Part shown: positions 1-9,239 of the stretch, one piece after another
How positions within the stretch are numbered: position 1 is the first letter of the stretch
How the letters are laid out: every line of letters starts with the position of its first letter
NCBI GenBank assembly: GCA_013400115.1
Contig: VXBP01008555.1
Location: 124,001-188,000 of the forward strand
Source: Rhinopomastus cyanomelas
Lineage: Eukaryota > Chordata > Aves > Bucerotiformes > Rhinopomastidae
Direction of reading: 5' to 3'
Length of the DNA stretch: 64,000 nt
The notes under the pieces: model-generated
Told to the model about the DNA's origin: nothing
What the model saw: the letters and a program-made list of their open reading frames with translations, nothing else
Databases searched by the model: none
Position numbers and translations under genes: made by a program

Positions 1-300
1 ATCTTTCTCCTGCGTGAATTAATCAGCAAAATTAAGTAGTTTGTTCAGTTAATATTAGTTCCTGGGAAATCAAATTGCTTATTAAAATGAAGCAGGGAGC
101 CATGTGGAGTATGAGGTACTCCATGGAGGTCTGTCAGTGTATCTCAAGCTCACCCCTGGGCACTGTCTTGTCTAATCCAGCCAGGCATTTCCCTTCAGTG
201 AAGTGGATGTTACCATGTGCAGAGGAAAGAGGAATTGCCTGGAGCTGCATCCACGGATGAGGCAAGGACCCCTATGGACATTATCAGGAGTTATTGGTCA
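1..300. other. Unique sequence at left edge
   Basis: No gene or repeat recognised. The first 90 bases are AT-rich with several TTAAT/AATTAA words and may be the end of a conserved element cut by the window edge; the rest is ordinary. Short ORFs here have no recognisable similarity. Confidence 0.5.
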
Positions 301-740
301 CTTCAAATAATAGTTTTGGCTGGAAGAGACCTTCAACATCATCAAGTCCAGCCTTTTCCTAGCCCTATCAGCGCTGCTAAACCCAGTGCCCCAACACGAC
401 ACCTACTGAAGGGATGGGGACTCAACCCCTTCCCAGCTGTTCCAATGCCTGACTACCCTTTCTGTAAAGAAATTCTTCCTGACATCTGATCTGCATGTCC
501 CTTGGTGCAGCTGAAGGGGATTTCCCTTTGTCCTATCACTGGTCACTATGGAGAACAGACGGACCTCTGCCTTTCTACACCCCCCTTTCAAGTAGCTGTA
601 GAGAGCAAGAGGGTTTCCCCTCAATCTCCTTCTCCAGGCTAAACAGCCCTAGATCCCTCAGCCCTTCCTCACATGACACAGGTTCCAAAGCCTTTACTAG
701 CTTGGTAGCCACCTCCGTCCCTTCTCCTGTAGGACAGAAC
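301..740 (-). mobile_element. CR1 fragment, older type 3-like
   Basis: Read on the minus strand it runs from an ORF2 C-terminal segment ([25 protein letters not shown]...) to a tail near 305 reading TTTTGGCTGGAAGAGACCTT. The phrase AGCCCTATCAGC in the 3' UTR is shared with the plus-strand element at 5555-5850, so the two are one subfamily. It is diverged, with frame breaks, hence an older insertion. Confidence 0.8.
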
Positions 741-1317
741 ATTCTCCTTTAGACTACCCCCTTCTCTTTTCTGGGAGAACAGACCAACCCCTAAATGATG
801 GGTTTTGGTTTAGCAAGCACTCAGGTTCACCCTGACTCAGGGCAGAGACCTGGCTTGGGAGTAGAAATCATTTTGTTAGCCACATCCATGGGGCTAGGAT
901 GCCTTGGGGTGGACACGGGCTCAGCACAGAAGCCTCTTCCAGGACTCAGATAATCCCTATTGACAGCTGAGCCTATGACAGTATTCATCTTCCCCAAAAT
1001 AGGAAAAGAGATTAAAACTCTCATTTGGTTGGATGACTCCCTCTCTGAGCTCCATTAACTTTATTGACTCCACTCTACAGTACCAAGTGAGAGGAGCTCT
1101 CCTGGAGTGAGAGGAGCACCATAGCTCTCTAAGCTGGGTAGGATGAAGGCAGCACCAGGTTTCTGACCTGAGCAGACATCAGGCCTCAGTTTGTCCTCTT
1201 GTGTGCCTCTGGTTTAGTCACTGTAATCCAGCATCTCACGGGAACGTGGGGCTGCCTCAGGCTGACTAACATCACCACCAGAAGTTGTGGCAAACCCTAA
1301 TACTCTCCCAGACTCTC
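741..1317. other. Unique sequence, nothing recognised
   Basis: No CR1 tail, tandem repeat or convincing ORF is visible in this stretch. Base composition is ordinary. Confidence 0.5.
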
Positions 1318-1420
1318 AGATCATTGGGGATTGGAAGGGACCTTGAAAGATCATCCATTCCAATCCCCCTGCCAGAGCAGGATCACCTAGACCATGTTGC
1401 ACAGGAACATATCCAGGTGG
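1318..1420 (-). mobile_element. CR1 type 1 tail fragment
   Basis: Only the last ~100 bases of the 3' end are present: GGGATTGGAAGGGACCTTGA, then the GCAGGATCACCTAGACC block and the start of the ORF2 end (antisense of FLCN). It is truncated about 10 residues inside ORF2. Confidence 0.85.
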
Positions 1421-1517
1421 ATTTTTTGGGAGAAGTTTGCTAAGGTGTTGGTGCTAGAGGTTTTTCTTCTACCAGCCTGCAGGGCAAACCAAGGCAAACA
1501 TGCTTAGCTGTGAAGAA

Positions 1518-1685
1518 AGCAGAGGGGGAAAAGAGGCTGTAGTAAGGCTGGTGCTGGTCTCTTCTCTCAAATTACTAAGGATAAGATGAGGGGAAATGGC
1601 ATCAAGTTGCATCAGGGAAGGTTCAGATTGGATCTTCAGAAGAAGTTCTTTGCTGTGAGAGTGCTTGGGCACTGTACAGAAATCC
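1518..1685 (+). mobile_element. CR1 type 3 internal ORF2 fragment
   Basis: Resembles the type 3 ORF2 C-terminal segment (GGCTGGTGCTGGTCTCTTCT, then AGAAGAAGTTCTTTGCTG). It stops before the 3' UTR, so both ends are missing. Compare the fuller copy at 52800-53332. Confidence 0.75.
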
Positions 1686-1865
1686 CTGCCTAAGCCAGCA
1701 CCACGTTTTGTTAACTGTGTCAGAGCAAAGCAGAGGGGAAAGGCAGTTCACTCTCTTGTTTTCTCCAGGATTGTGCTACAGCTTTGATTACATTCATTTG
1801 CTGGGAGAAACAGTCTTTGCAAGCGTACTTCCTTTTTGCAATCTGTCTGCCTCCTGTACCCCCAG

Positions 1866-2160
1866 GATTCACAGAATCACAGAACATTAGGGATTGGAAG
1901 GGACCTCGAAAGATCATCCTGTGCAGTCCCCCTGACACAGCAGGATCACCCAGATCCAGTCACAGAGCATTAGGGGTTTGAAGGGACCCCGAAAGATCAT
2001 CCAGTCCAGTCCCCCTGACACAGCAGGATCACCCAGATCCAGTCGCACAGGAACATGCCCCAGTAGGTTTGAAACTTCTCCAGAGAAGGAGACTCCACAA
2101 CCCCCTGGGCATCCACTTCCAGAGCTCTGTCACCCTCACCATGAAGAAGTTCCTTCATTT
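1866..2160 (-). mobile_element. CR1 type 1 with duplicated 83-bp tail
   Basis: Standard type 1 3' end, but the terminal ~83 bases occur twice in tandem (1878-1960 and 1961-2043), each beginning CACAGA(A/G)CATTAG and ending at the GATCCAGT block. The ORF2 remnant on the minus strand reads back through the EL.. GDS end to about 2157. It abuts an older plus-strand CR1. Confidence 0.9.
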
Positions 2161-2177
2161 ATGAAGTTTGAAAACAT

Positions 2178-2655
2178 TAGTCTGGAGAAGAGAAGGCTTC
2201 AAGAGGACCTTATAGCAGCCTTCCAGTACCTGAAGGTGCTGCAGGAAAGCTGGGGAGGGACTTTGTACTAGAGACTCTAGTGGCAGGACAGGGGGGGTGG
2301 GTTGAAACTGAGGGAGGGAAATTTGGATCAGATGTTAGGAACAGACTGTCATAGAATCATAAAGGATTGGAAGGGACCTGGAAAGATCATCTAGTCCAGT
2401 CCTCCAGTCCAATCCCCCTGCCACAGCAGGATCACCCAGATCAAGTCACACAGGAACACAACCAGGTGGGTCTTGAACATCTCCAGTGAAGGAGACTCCA
2501 CATCCTTCCTGGGCAGCCTGTCCAGGGAGGTTGTGGCTGCTCCATCCCTGGAAGTGTTCAAGGCCAGGTTGGATGTGGCTCTGGGCTACCTGGTCTGGTG
2601 AGAGGTGTTACCCCTCATGGCAGGAAGGTTGTAACTAGCTGATCTAGTTAGTTAG
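2178..2655 (+). mobile_element. Older CR1, interrupted by a type 1 insertion
   Basis: Left part encodes SLEKRRLQEDLIAAFQYLK, a typical CR1 ORF2 C-terminal string. The sequence breaks off near 2349 and resumes near 2517 with GGGAGGTTGTGGCTGCTCC and a diverged tail (TGGCAGGAAGGTTGTAACTA) ending about 2655. The interruption is a minus-strand type 1 CR1 at 2350-2516. The nesting shows this element is the older one. Confidence 0.8.
2350..2516 (-). mobile_element. CR1 type 1 nested in older CR1
   Basis: The tail TCATAGAATCATAAAGGATT opens the element, with a small internal duplication of the AGTCCAATCC block near 2397-2412. It is truncated within the ORF2 region encoding VVESPSLE. The junction lies at the GGGCAGCCTG sequence, where host and insert CR1 have short inverted complementarity. 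Confidence 0.85.
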
Positions 2656-2668
2656 CTGATCACTGATT

Positions 2669-3025
2669 TGAGTCAGCAGTGTGCCCAGGCGGCCAAGAGG
2701 GCNAACTATCTGAGACGCGGTTGTAGTCAGGCAGGGGTTGGTCTTTTCTCCCTGGCCACTGGAGACAGGATACAAGGTCATAGTTTTATGCTTCATCAGG
2801 GGAGGTTTAGACTTGACATTAGGAAAAGATTTTTCACTGAAAGAGTGAATGGGCTGCCCACGGAGGTGGTTGAGTTGCTGTCCCTGGAGGTATTCAAGGC
2901 TAGGCTGGATGAGGTGCTGAGTGGCATGATCTAGATGTTAGGTTTACTCAGTTTATTTGGATTTAGGTTGGACTGGATGATCTTTAAGGTCTTTTCCAAC
3001 CTTATCATTACTGTGATAGCGTGAT
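2669..3025 (+). mobile_element. Older CR1 fragment with single-N junction
   Basis: Begins with SQQCAQAAKR, an internal CR1 ORF2 string, then an N at 2703, then jumps directly to the region encoding [12 protein letters not shown]. The tail GGTTGGACTGGATGATCTTT ends near 3025. Between 'AKR' and 'GVGLF' about 100 residues expected in CR1 ORF2 are missing, at the N. Confidence 0.8.
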
Positions 3026-3700
3026 CTCTGAATCTCTTCCAACATAAACTGTTCAAACTCTAAAATACTAGTGAGAGTGCCAGCTGGGCCACCAGGCTGA
3101 ACGTCATGTAACCTCTTATAGCCAAACACCCAGACTACATAATCTAAGCCAAGGTGGATTATTCAGCAAGTTGCTTTGCAGTGAACTGTCTTGATCTTTG
3201 AGATCCAGTATCTCTGTTGGAGACTAGCTGTTGTTCAGTGATGTAAATCTCCTTCCCCGATGCCCCACAAGGTTACGGTACGAGCCGCCGCGCACGTCAG
3301 CGCCAGATAACAATCATCGGCAGATATAAATAGATGTTTTCATGAGCAATATTGTTCAGGATGCTAAATGTTGCCTTAATTTGCTGCTTCCATCTGAAGT
3401 GAATTCCTGTCATGCAGGGAACAAAATAGATCAATTATATTACTACTAATTATTGTTATTATTTTAAACGCTGCTTCTTAAGCAGATTTAACAAATTTGT
3501 CAATCCCACTTGTTCACCTTCTTGAAACCGAACCCGGCAGTCTTGCATGCAAATTACCCCGGATTTTCAATGAACAATGATGATAATTGCAATTGTTTTG
3601 TAATTATCTCACCCTAGACAGTTGCAATTTGTCACACTGAGGCCTATAGGCTCCAGTGTCTTCATCTTCCAGAAGTATCCAAGTGTGGTCCTCTACAGAC
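3026..3700. promoter_or_regulatory. Unique AT-rich stretch, candidate conserved non-coding element
   Basis: No ORF or repeat. From about 3290 to 3620 it is AT-rich with many TAAT-type homeodomain words (ATTACTACTAATTATTG), and an octamer ATGCAAAT with flanking TTGC at about 3546-3557. This texture is typical of vertebrate developmental enhancers. No enhancer activity can be read from one sequence, so the call is inference. Confidence 0.35.
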
Positions 3701-4148
3701 TCACGGAATGATTGAGGCTGGAGAAGCCCTCTGAGCTCAGCCAGACCAGGACCTAACATCACCAGGGCACTCAGGGCCATAGCCAGGCTCTCCCCCAACA
3801 CCTCTAGGGATGGGGACTCCACCACTGCCCTGGGCAGCCCACTCCAGGCTCTGATCACCCTTTCCATGAGGAAGGGCTTCCTAACATCCAAAATAATCCT
3901 CCCCAGGCAGCTGCAAGCCCTGCCTTCTTGTCTTGGCACTGGGAGAAAAGCCTGACCCCCCAGCTGACTACAACCTCCATTCAGGGAGCTGAAGAGGGGG
4001 AGAAGGTCCCCCCTGAGCCTCCTCTTCTCCAGGCTCAACACCCCCAGCTCCCTCAGCCTCTCCCCATCAGCCTCTCCCTCCAGTCCCTTTCCCAGCCTCA
4101 TTGCTCCTGTACATCTGCTCCAGCCCCTGCATCTCTGTCTTGAAGTAA
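3701..4148 (-). mobile_element. CR1 type 2, truncated in ORF2
   Basis: The tail GATTGAGGCTGGAGAAGCCC is followed antisense by ORF2 encoding [19 protein letters not shown] and [20 protein letters not shown]. The minus frame is open for about 165 codons over this region, although it is not a functional gene. The 5' break falls at TTGAAGT, where a 19-bp minisatellite begins. Confidence 0.9.
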
Positions 4149-4385
4149 AGAGTTAAATCAGAAATAAAGTGTTAGAAAAGAAGTAAAGAATTAAAATAGT
4201 AAGTATGAAGTGAAGTCATGATGTTCCTGTGCGACTTGATCTAGGGGATCCTGCTGTGGTGGGGGGATTGGGCTGGATGGTCTTTCAAGGTCTCTTCCAA
4301 TCCCTGATGTTCTGTGATACCTGTGAAGTCAAAGTAAAGAGTTAAACCAGAAGTATAAAGTTAAATCAGTTGTAAAAGGTTAAAA
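4142..4385. repeat. 19-bp minisatellite split by a CR1
   Basis: Units of the form GAAGTAAAGAGTTAAATCA lie at 4142-4160, 4161-4179, 4180-4198 and (diverged) 4199-4217. They continue after a CR1 at 4325-4349, 4350-4368 and 4369-4385. The first unit overlaps the CR1 type 2 end TTGAAGT, suggesting the array was seeded there. Confidence 0.8.
4219..4322 (+). mobile_element. CR1 type 1 tail with 9-bp target duplication
   Basis: About 100 bases of ORF2 end and 3' UTR (TTCCTGTGCGACTTGATCTA ... CTGATGTTCTGTGAT). It is flanked by GTGAAGTCA at 4210-4218 and again at 4323-4331, a clean 9-bp target-site duplication. The insertion sits inside the 19-bp minisatellite and so postdates it. Confidence 0.9.
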
Positions 4386-5262
4386 GAGAGCTAAGAAGCA
4401 GAGGCTCTTGCCAGGCACGGAAGATGAGCAGAAGAGCATCCAGGGTGCATGTGAAAGCCCACGACAGATGGGACGGGCAGGGAACGCATGAAAACTGAAG
4501 CCACAGACCTTTCCAAACACAGCAGAAACAGGAAGCCTGCAGAGAGGAGCAGGAGCAATCAAGGAAAAGAGAAACAGATTATTTTGTTCTTTGTTTGAAG
4601 CAGGGTGTTTCCAGAAGCCCTGGCCCCTAGCTGCTGCCAGGTACTTAATTCAGCCCAGGCAGAGGGGTGATGGGCAAGGGATGGGCAATGGGTCTTTAAA
4701 CTGATCGTAGGAGTGACCCAGGGATATACACAGCGGTGAGGCTGGCCTTTGGCTTCCTTGGTGGAAAACAGGATTAAGGAAAGGGATGAGATATCCTAAC
4801 AAAGAGTCCCCACCCTTTGTGAGTTCACGCTGGCATGCACATCTCACAGATTGGTGAAAGTCTGGAGAACTCTAATGTGCTCCCTCCTGCAGTTTTTCCA
4901 AGGCTTCTGGTTGGATCCTGCACCAAAAAACCCCTGAAGTATCACAGCAAGTCCAGTCTGTTAGGAAACAAATGGTAGGAGCAAGTCAGCAGTTTTCTCA
5001 GCAGGGCAGACTGGCCCAACGTGACCCCAAAAGGATCTCTGCTGAGAAAGGATCTCTGCTGAGGCTATCATCCAGTCCAAGAAGCCAAAGTGATGGGAGA
5101 CCAGGGAAGCATCCCGGTGCTCCCCAGGGTGCAGAAGTGGAGTTGTCCTGGTTTTAGAACAGAACTAAACTGGTCAGTGATTTCAGTTTCCATGTGTTAA
5201 GTCTCCTCTGAGTGACTGCACTTCCCGAAGGTCATCCTTGTGCAGGCAGAATCCTTGTGCAG
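4386..5262. other. Unique sequence, nothing recognised
   Basis: No CR1 remnant, tandem repeat or plausible gene. Short ORFs in several frames have no recognisable motif. Confidence 0.5.
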
Positions 5263-5332
5263 AACATTAGGGATTGGAAAGGACCTCAAAAGATCATCCA
5301 GTCCAATCCCCCAACCAAAGCAGGATCACCTG
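5263..5332 (-). mobile_element. CR1 type 1 tail, about 70 bp
   Basis: Only the 3' UTR block remains (AACATTAGGGATTGGAAAGG to AGCAGGATCACCT). Truncated before ORF2. Confidence 0.85.
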
Positions 5333-5554
5333 TGGCTGCTTCTGCAAGCAATGACACCTGATGTTCACAGATACTACCAAGTGTTGGCATGCAGAAAGGT
5401 TTCTGCTTACACCTTCTCCTGAGAAGATCTGAGTCACTGCTAATCTTGTACCGTGTTGGGGGAGCAGTAAGTTATGGGCTGCACCTGCAGGGTGGAGTGG
5501 GTGAAGCCTGGAGAACAGGAGATTGAGTGGAGAACTTGGAAAAAAAAGGTGTAG

Positions 5555-5850
5555 AGGCAGAGGTTGGTCTATTCCTCATAGTGGCCAGTGATAGGACGAG
5601 GGGAAATGGCCTTAATCTGCACCAGGGGAGGTTCAGGGTGGATGCCAGGAGGGATTTCTTTCCTTAGAGAGCTGTCAGGCACTGGAACAGCTGCCCAGGG
5701 AGGGGTTGGGGTCCCCATCCCTGGAGGTGTGGAAGAGAAGGGTAGACATTGCACTGGGGGACAGGTTTTAGTGGTGCTGATAGGGCTAGGAAAAGGTTGG
5801 ACTTGATCTTGAAGGTCTCTTCCAGCCAAAACTGTTCTTTAGTTCTGTGA
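5555..5850 (+). mobile_element. CR1 fragment, older type 3-like
   Basis: Sense strand carries the ORF2 C-terminal region (GGACGAGGGGAAATGGCC, CACTGGAACAGCTGCCCAGG) and a tail with GGTGCTGATAGGGCTAGG, then TTGAAGGTCTCTTCCAGCC. Same subfamily as 301-740. Confidence 0.85.
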
Positions 5851-6929
5851 CAGGTGACCCCACACTGACCAACACTCTCCACTTCATAGACATCATTTTC
5901 TACATAAAGCTGAGGGATCACAAGGGCCAAGCTCTCCTCTTCAATGCCCAACATCTCTGTTTCCTACCTTCAGTCTGCCCCTGTGCACTTCTGAATCCAG
6001 TTGCAGAATCCATGTCCTGATGTCCTGAATATGGTTGTCATCTGAGTCCAGCCTGGATCTTCCCTAGTGCCTGCCCTCAGCATCAGTGGTGGAGGATGTG
6101 ACTGCCATTGAGGGGGTGGGTCTGGCATTGCTGTTGTACATACAAACCTTCATATACTTCATTTTATTGTTATCATTCTTATTAAATAAGTTTTGGGTTT
6201 CTTTTCTGGTCTAGAAGACTTTCTCTTCTCTTTGGAAAGGGAGAGGGATCAGTAGAGAGTGTCTGTCATTCATCTTGTGGCTGGATCAGCCTCAACACAT
6301 GACTTGGGGGAAGGCAAGAGGTGTGTAGGGTTTGTTCAGTGCTTGCACCCACCTCTAGAAAGACCCTTCCTTCAAGGATGCAGCCAGAAAAGGAGCCCTA
6401 AACCCTTTTCCTAACCTTTCCATTTGCTCTGCCACCCTAGCTGCTCCATGCTCTCAGCTCAGAGCTACCTTGCTTGGGTGTATTGTGTTGGAGTGCTAAT
6501 CAAACACAGCTTTCAGCCTTGGCAGTGCCTTGGAAGGAAGAGGAAGCTGTTCTGCCGTGTGGCTCAGCTGCTCCACGTCCTATTTTGTGATGCTCAATTA
6601 TATGGCTTCATCACGTCCAACAGCGAAGAGAGGCAGTTGAGCCAGAGAAGGAGCTCCCAGCGCTAAAATGGCAGCTGACATTCAGCAAAGGAAAGCACGT
6701 AGGGGGGAAATAACCTGGCTCTGCACTCACCACGAGAGGATCTGAATGAGCTATTACCTCCAGAATGAGGTTTTGGAGTGGGTGGCTGGCTGTGGCTGTC
6801 AGCCCAACGTGTCACAGCGGCCAGCAAAGGGTCTACGGAGGCAGGGGCTATTAGGAGGGGAAAAAAGAGATGAAATGGCAAGTGCAAAGCTCCCACATCA
6901 GGCCACGTTGCTAATTTGATCTCGGGTAT
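5851..6929. other. Unique sequence, nothing recognised
   Basis: About 1.1 kb without CR1. The stretch 6120-6220 is AT-rich with ATTTTATTGTTATCATTC. The predicted peptides (for example 6424-6666) are not recognisable and lack support as genes. Confidence 0.5.
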
Positions 6930-7430
6930 TGTGTCACTTCACAGGACGCCACAGAGCGAGGAAAGATTCGAAGAGAGCAGCGACAGCAGCGCGTGAGGGA
7001 AGCGGCGTCTGCCCGAGCCCGGGATGTTCCGTGGGAGCACAGTCTGTGCTGTGGTGAGTAATGTGGGGAGAATGCTCACTCGCCTGCTGGGATTATAGGA
7101 TGGGAAGGTGCTCCTGCCCTCCACCCCATTGCCTCTCCTTATTTTGATACCAAAGTTCCTCAGTCCTTCGCCGCCCAAAGGAGCAACCCCCTCCGATTTG
7201 TCACCCACCAGTAGCATTTCCCCCTCGTTTGAGGGCACAGCCTTGCGGATGTCACGCGCGCGTTCAGACAATACCTACACGGGTCGAGCCCACGGTGGCG
7301 ATGCCTCACGGCGGATGCGAACGGCGTGGCGTGCAGCGTGCTGCCGGTGGAAGCCCGCCCCTCGGCACGCCGCCAAGCCGGGGACGCAGGGGACCGGGGA
7401 ACCGGGAGGAATGTACTTTGTGCTGCGCTG
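6930..7430. other. CpG-rich patch with a possible exon
   Basis: CpG density is visibly higher than elsewhere, especially 7240-7420 (CACGCGCGCGTTC; CGATGCCTCACGGCGGATG). At 6945-7053 there is an ORF bounded by CTTCACAG and GTGAGTAA, matching splice acceptor and donor; the 36 codons are open and rich in Arg, Gln and Glu. The acceptor has only a weak pyrimidine tract. It could be a small CpG island or a non-coding RNA exon, or chance. Confidence 0.3.
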
Positions 7431-7740
7431 CAGCAGATTGCCAATTTTACACACATCTCCATCTCTCAAAAGCCATGTAATGAAGGGGGAGGCGTTTAAA
7501 GCAACAAAAATATGGGAAATGGAATAAATGCAAAAGAGAGTTATGTGGAAAATACATGGAAGGGGTGCTCTGCTCGCCGTGGAGATGCTTGTACAGTCTA
7601 CTTGCTTCATGAATATTTAGAAACAAGGAGGTTGGTTCCAAATGTCAGTCTAAGTGTAAACAGCTTTCCTTTCTATAAATATTACGTTTTACTCCAAGAC
7701 AGCAGAATGCAGGAAAGTAACAGCTAAGACCTTGAAAACC
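7431..7740. other. Unique sequence, nothing recognised
   Basis: AT-richer again after the CpG patch. No repeat or gene seen. Confidence 0.5.
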
Positions 7741-8118
7741 CCCTCGTCTCGCTCCTTGGAATTGATTCGTTAGGACAGGAAACTCTTGTGGGCTGTGTGA
7801 TGCAGATACTTTGCTTTCATCTTCTTCTAAGGTTGCTAAATCCAAATGATAGGCTGGGGGATTGGACTGGATGATCTTTCGAGGTCCCTTCCAATCCCTA
7901 ATGTTCTGTGATTCCGTGACCTGGAAAAGAAAAGGGGGTACTTAGGGTAAATATTTCACACACTTTCTGGAACCAACAGCAACAACTGGAGTTTGTAAAA
8001 TGCAGGTCCTGGCAGCACCAGAGAGAAAGTCTTGTGCATGATAATGGAGCTCATTTTGTTGGCATCTGGCAAATGAGGATTTTGCCCTTGGAAACAAACA
8101 CTCTCTGAGGGCAAACAC
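7741..8118 (+). repeat. Left copy of 378-bp duplication at gap
   Basis: Identical to 8376-8753 at a constant offset of 635, apart from A at 7800 versus G at 8435. The copy runs right up to the N gap, so the duplication is bounded by the gap itself. This is the pattern of overlapping contig ends that failed to merge. Confidence 0.95.
7848..7919 (+). mobile_element. CR1 type 1 tail, about 70 bp
   Basis: Contains GGGGGATTGGACTGGATGAT and the usual TCGAGGTCCCTTCCAATCCC tail ending in CTGTGATTCCGTGA. Lies inside the gap-flanking duplication, so it is counted twice in this assembly. Confidence 0.9.
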
Positions 8119-8375
8119 NNNNNNNNNNNNNNNNNNNNNNNNNNNNNNNNNNNNNNNNNNNNNNNNNNNNNNNNNNNNNNNNNNNNNNNNNNNNNNNNNN
8201 NNNNNNNNNNNNNNNNNNNNNNNNNNNNNNNNNNNNNNNNNNNNNNNNNNNNNNNNNNNNNNNNNNNNNNNNNNNNNNNNNNNNNNNNNNNNNNNNNNNN
8301 NNNNNNNNNNNNNNNNNNNNNNNNNNNNNNNNNNNNNNNNNNNNNNNNNNNNNNNNNNNNNNNNNNNNNNNNNNN
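8119..8375. other. Assembly gap (257 N)
   Basis: A run of 257 unknown bases, flanked on both sides by the same 378-bp sequence. The true size may be zero or negative if the flanks are overlapping haplotype contigs. Confidence 0.98.
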
Positions 8376-8753
8376 CCCTCGTCTCGCTCCTTGGAATTGA
8401 TTCGTTAGGACAGGAAACTCTTGTGGGCTGTGTGGTGCAGATACTTTGCTTTCATCTTCTTCTAAGGTTGCTAAATCCAAATGATAGGCTGGGGGATTGG
8501 ACTGGATGATCTTTCGAGGTCCCTTCCAATCCCTAATGTTCTGTGATTCCGTGACCTGGAAAAGAAAAGGGGGTACTTAGGGTAAATATTTCACACACTT
8601 TCTGGAACCAACAGCAACAACTGGAGTTTGTAAAATGCAGGTCCTGGCAGCACCAGAGAGAAAGTCTTGTGCATGATAATGGAGCTCATTTTGTTGGCAT
8701 CTGGCAAATGAGGATTTTGCCCTTGGAAACAAACACTCTCTGAGGGCAAACAC
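8376..8753 (+). repeat. Right copy of 378-bp duplication at gap
   Basis: Starts exactly at the end of the N run and repeats 7741-8118. The first base after the duplicated part is new sequence continuing to the next CR1. Confidence 0.95.
8483..8554 (+). mobile_element. CR1 type 1 tail (second copy of 7848-7919)
   Basis: Exact repeat of the earlier tail within the duplicated flank; probably the same genomic element. Confidence 0.9.
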
Positions 8754-8849
8754 ACTTGATGTGTAGAGGAATTGTAGATCAGATGTAAACAGCAGCATGT
8801 AAATATTAGCCCTTTTGTCCTGCTCCAGGAAGGCAAATTTCGGGTTCTC

Positions 8850-9239
8850 CAGAATCACAGACTGATTGAGGCTGGAAAAGCCCTCTGAGCTCAGCCAGNT
8901 GACATTCCTAGTCCTACTGGCCCAAATTATTCCTGATCCAAGCCAGGATGATATTGGCCTTGTGGGCCACCTGTGCGCCCTGCTGGTTCCTGTTCACCTG
9001 GTTGTCATCCAGTACTGCCAGGTCCCTCTCTGCCAGGCTACTCTCCAGTCACTTACTTGCCCAGCCTGTAGCTGTAGGGGGTTATTGTGGCCAAAGCATA
9101 GGACCTTGCACTTGACCCTGTTAAACCTCATCCCATTGGCCTCTGTAGGACCCAGCCTGTCCAGATCTCTCTGCAGCATCTTCCTACATGTCAGTAGATC
9201 AACACTCCCCCTCAACTTGATGTCATCTGTGAATTTACT
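8850..9239 (-). mobile_element. CR1 type 2 tail joined at an N to internal ORF2
   Basis: From 8850 to 8898 is a type 2 tail (ACTGATTGAGGCTGGAAAAG). After a single N at 8899 the minus strand encodes a much more internal ORF2 stretch, [20 protein letters not shown] then [15 protein letters not shown], which is the segment just after the reverse transcriptase core. About 1 kb of expected sequence is missing at the N, by deletion or by an assembly join. Confidence 0.85.

Noticed and set aside
7108..7527. 139-codon ORF over the CpG-rich patch
   Set aside because: Several frames on both strands are open at once here, as expected in GC-rich DNA; no recognisable protein.
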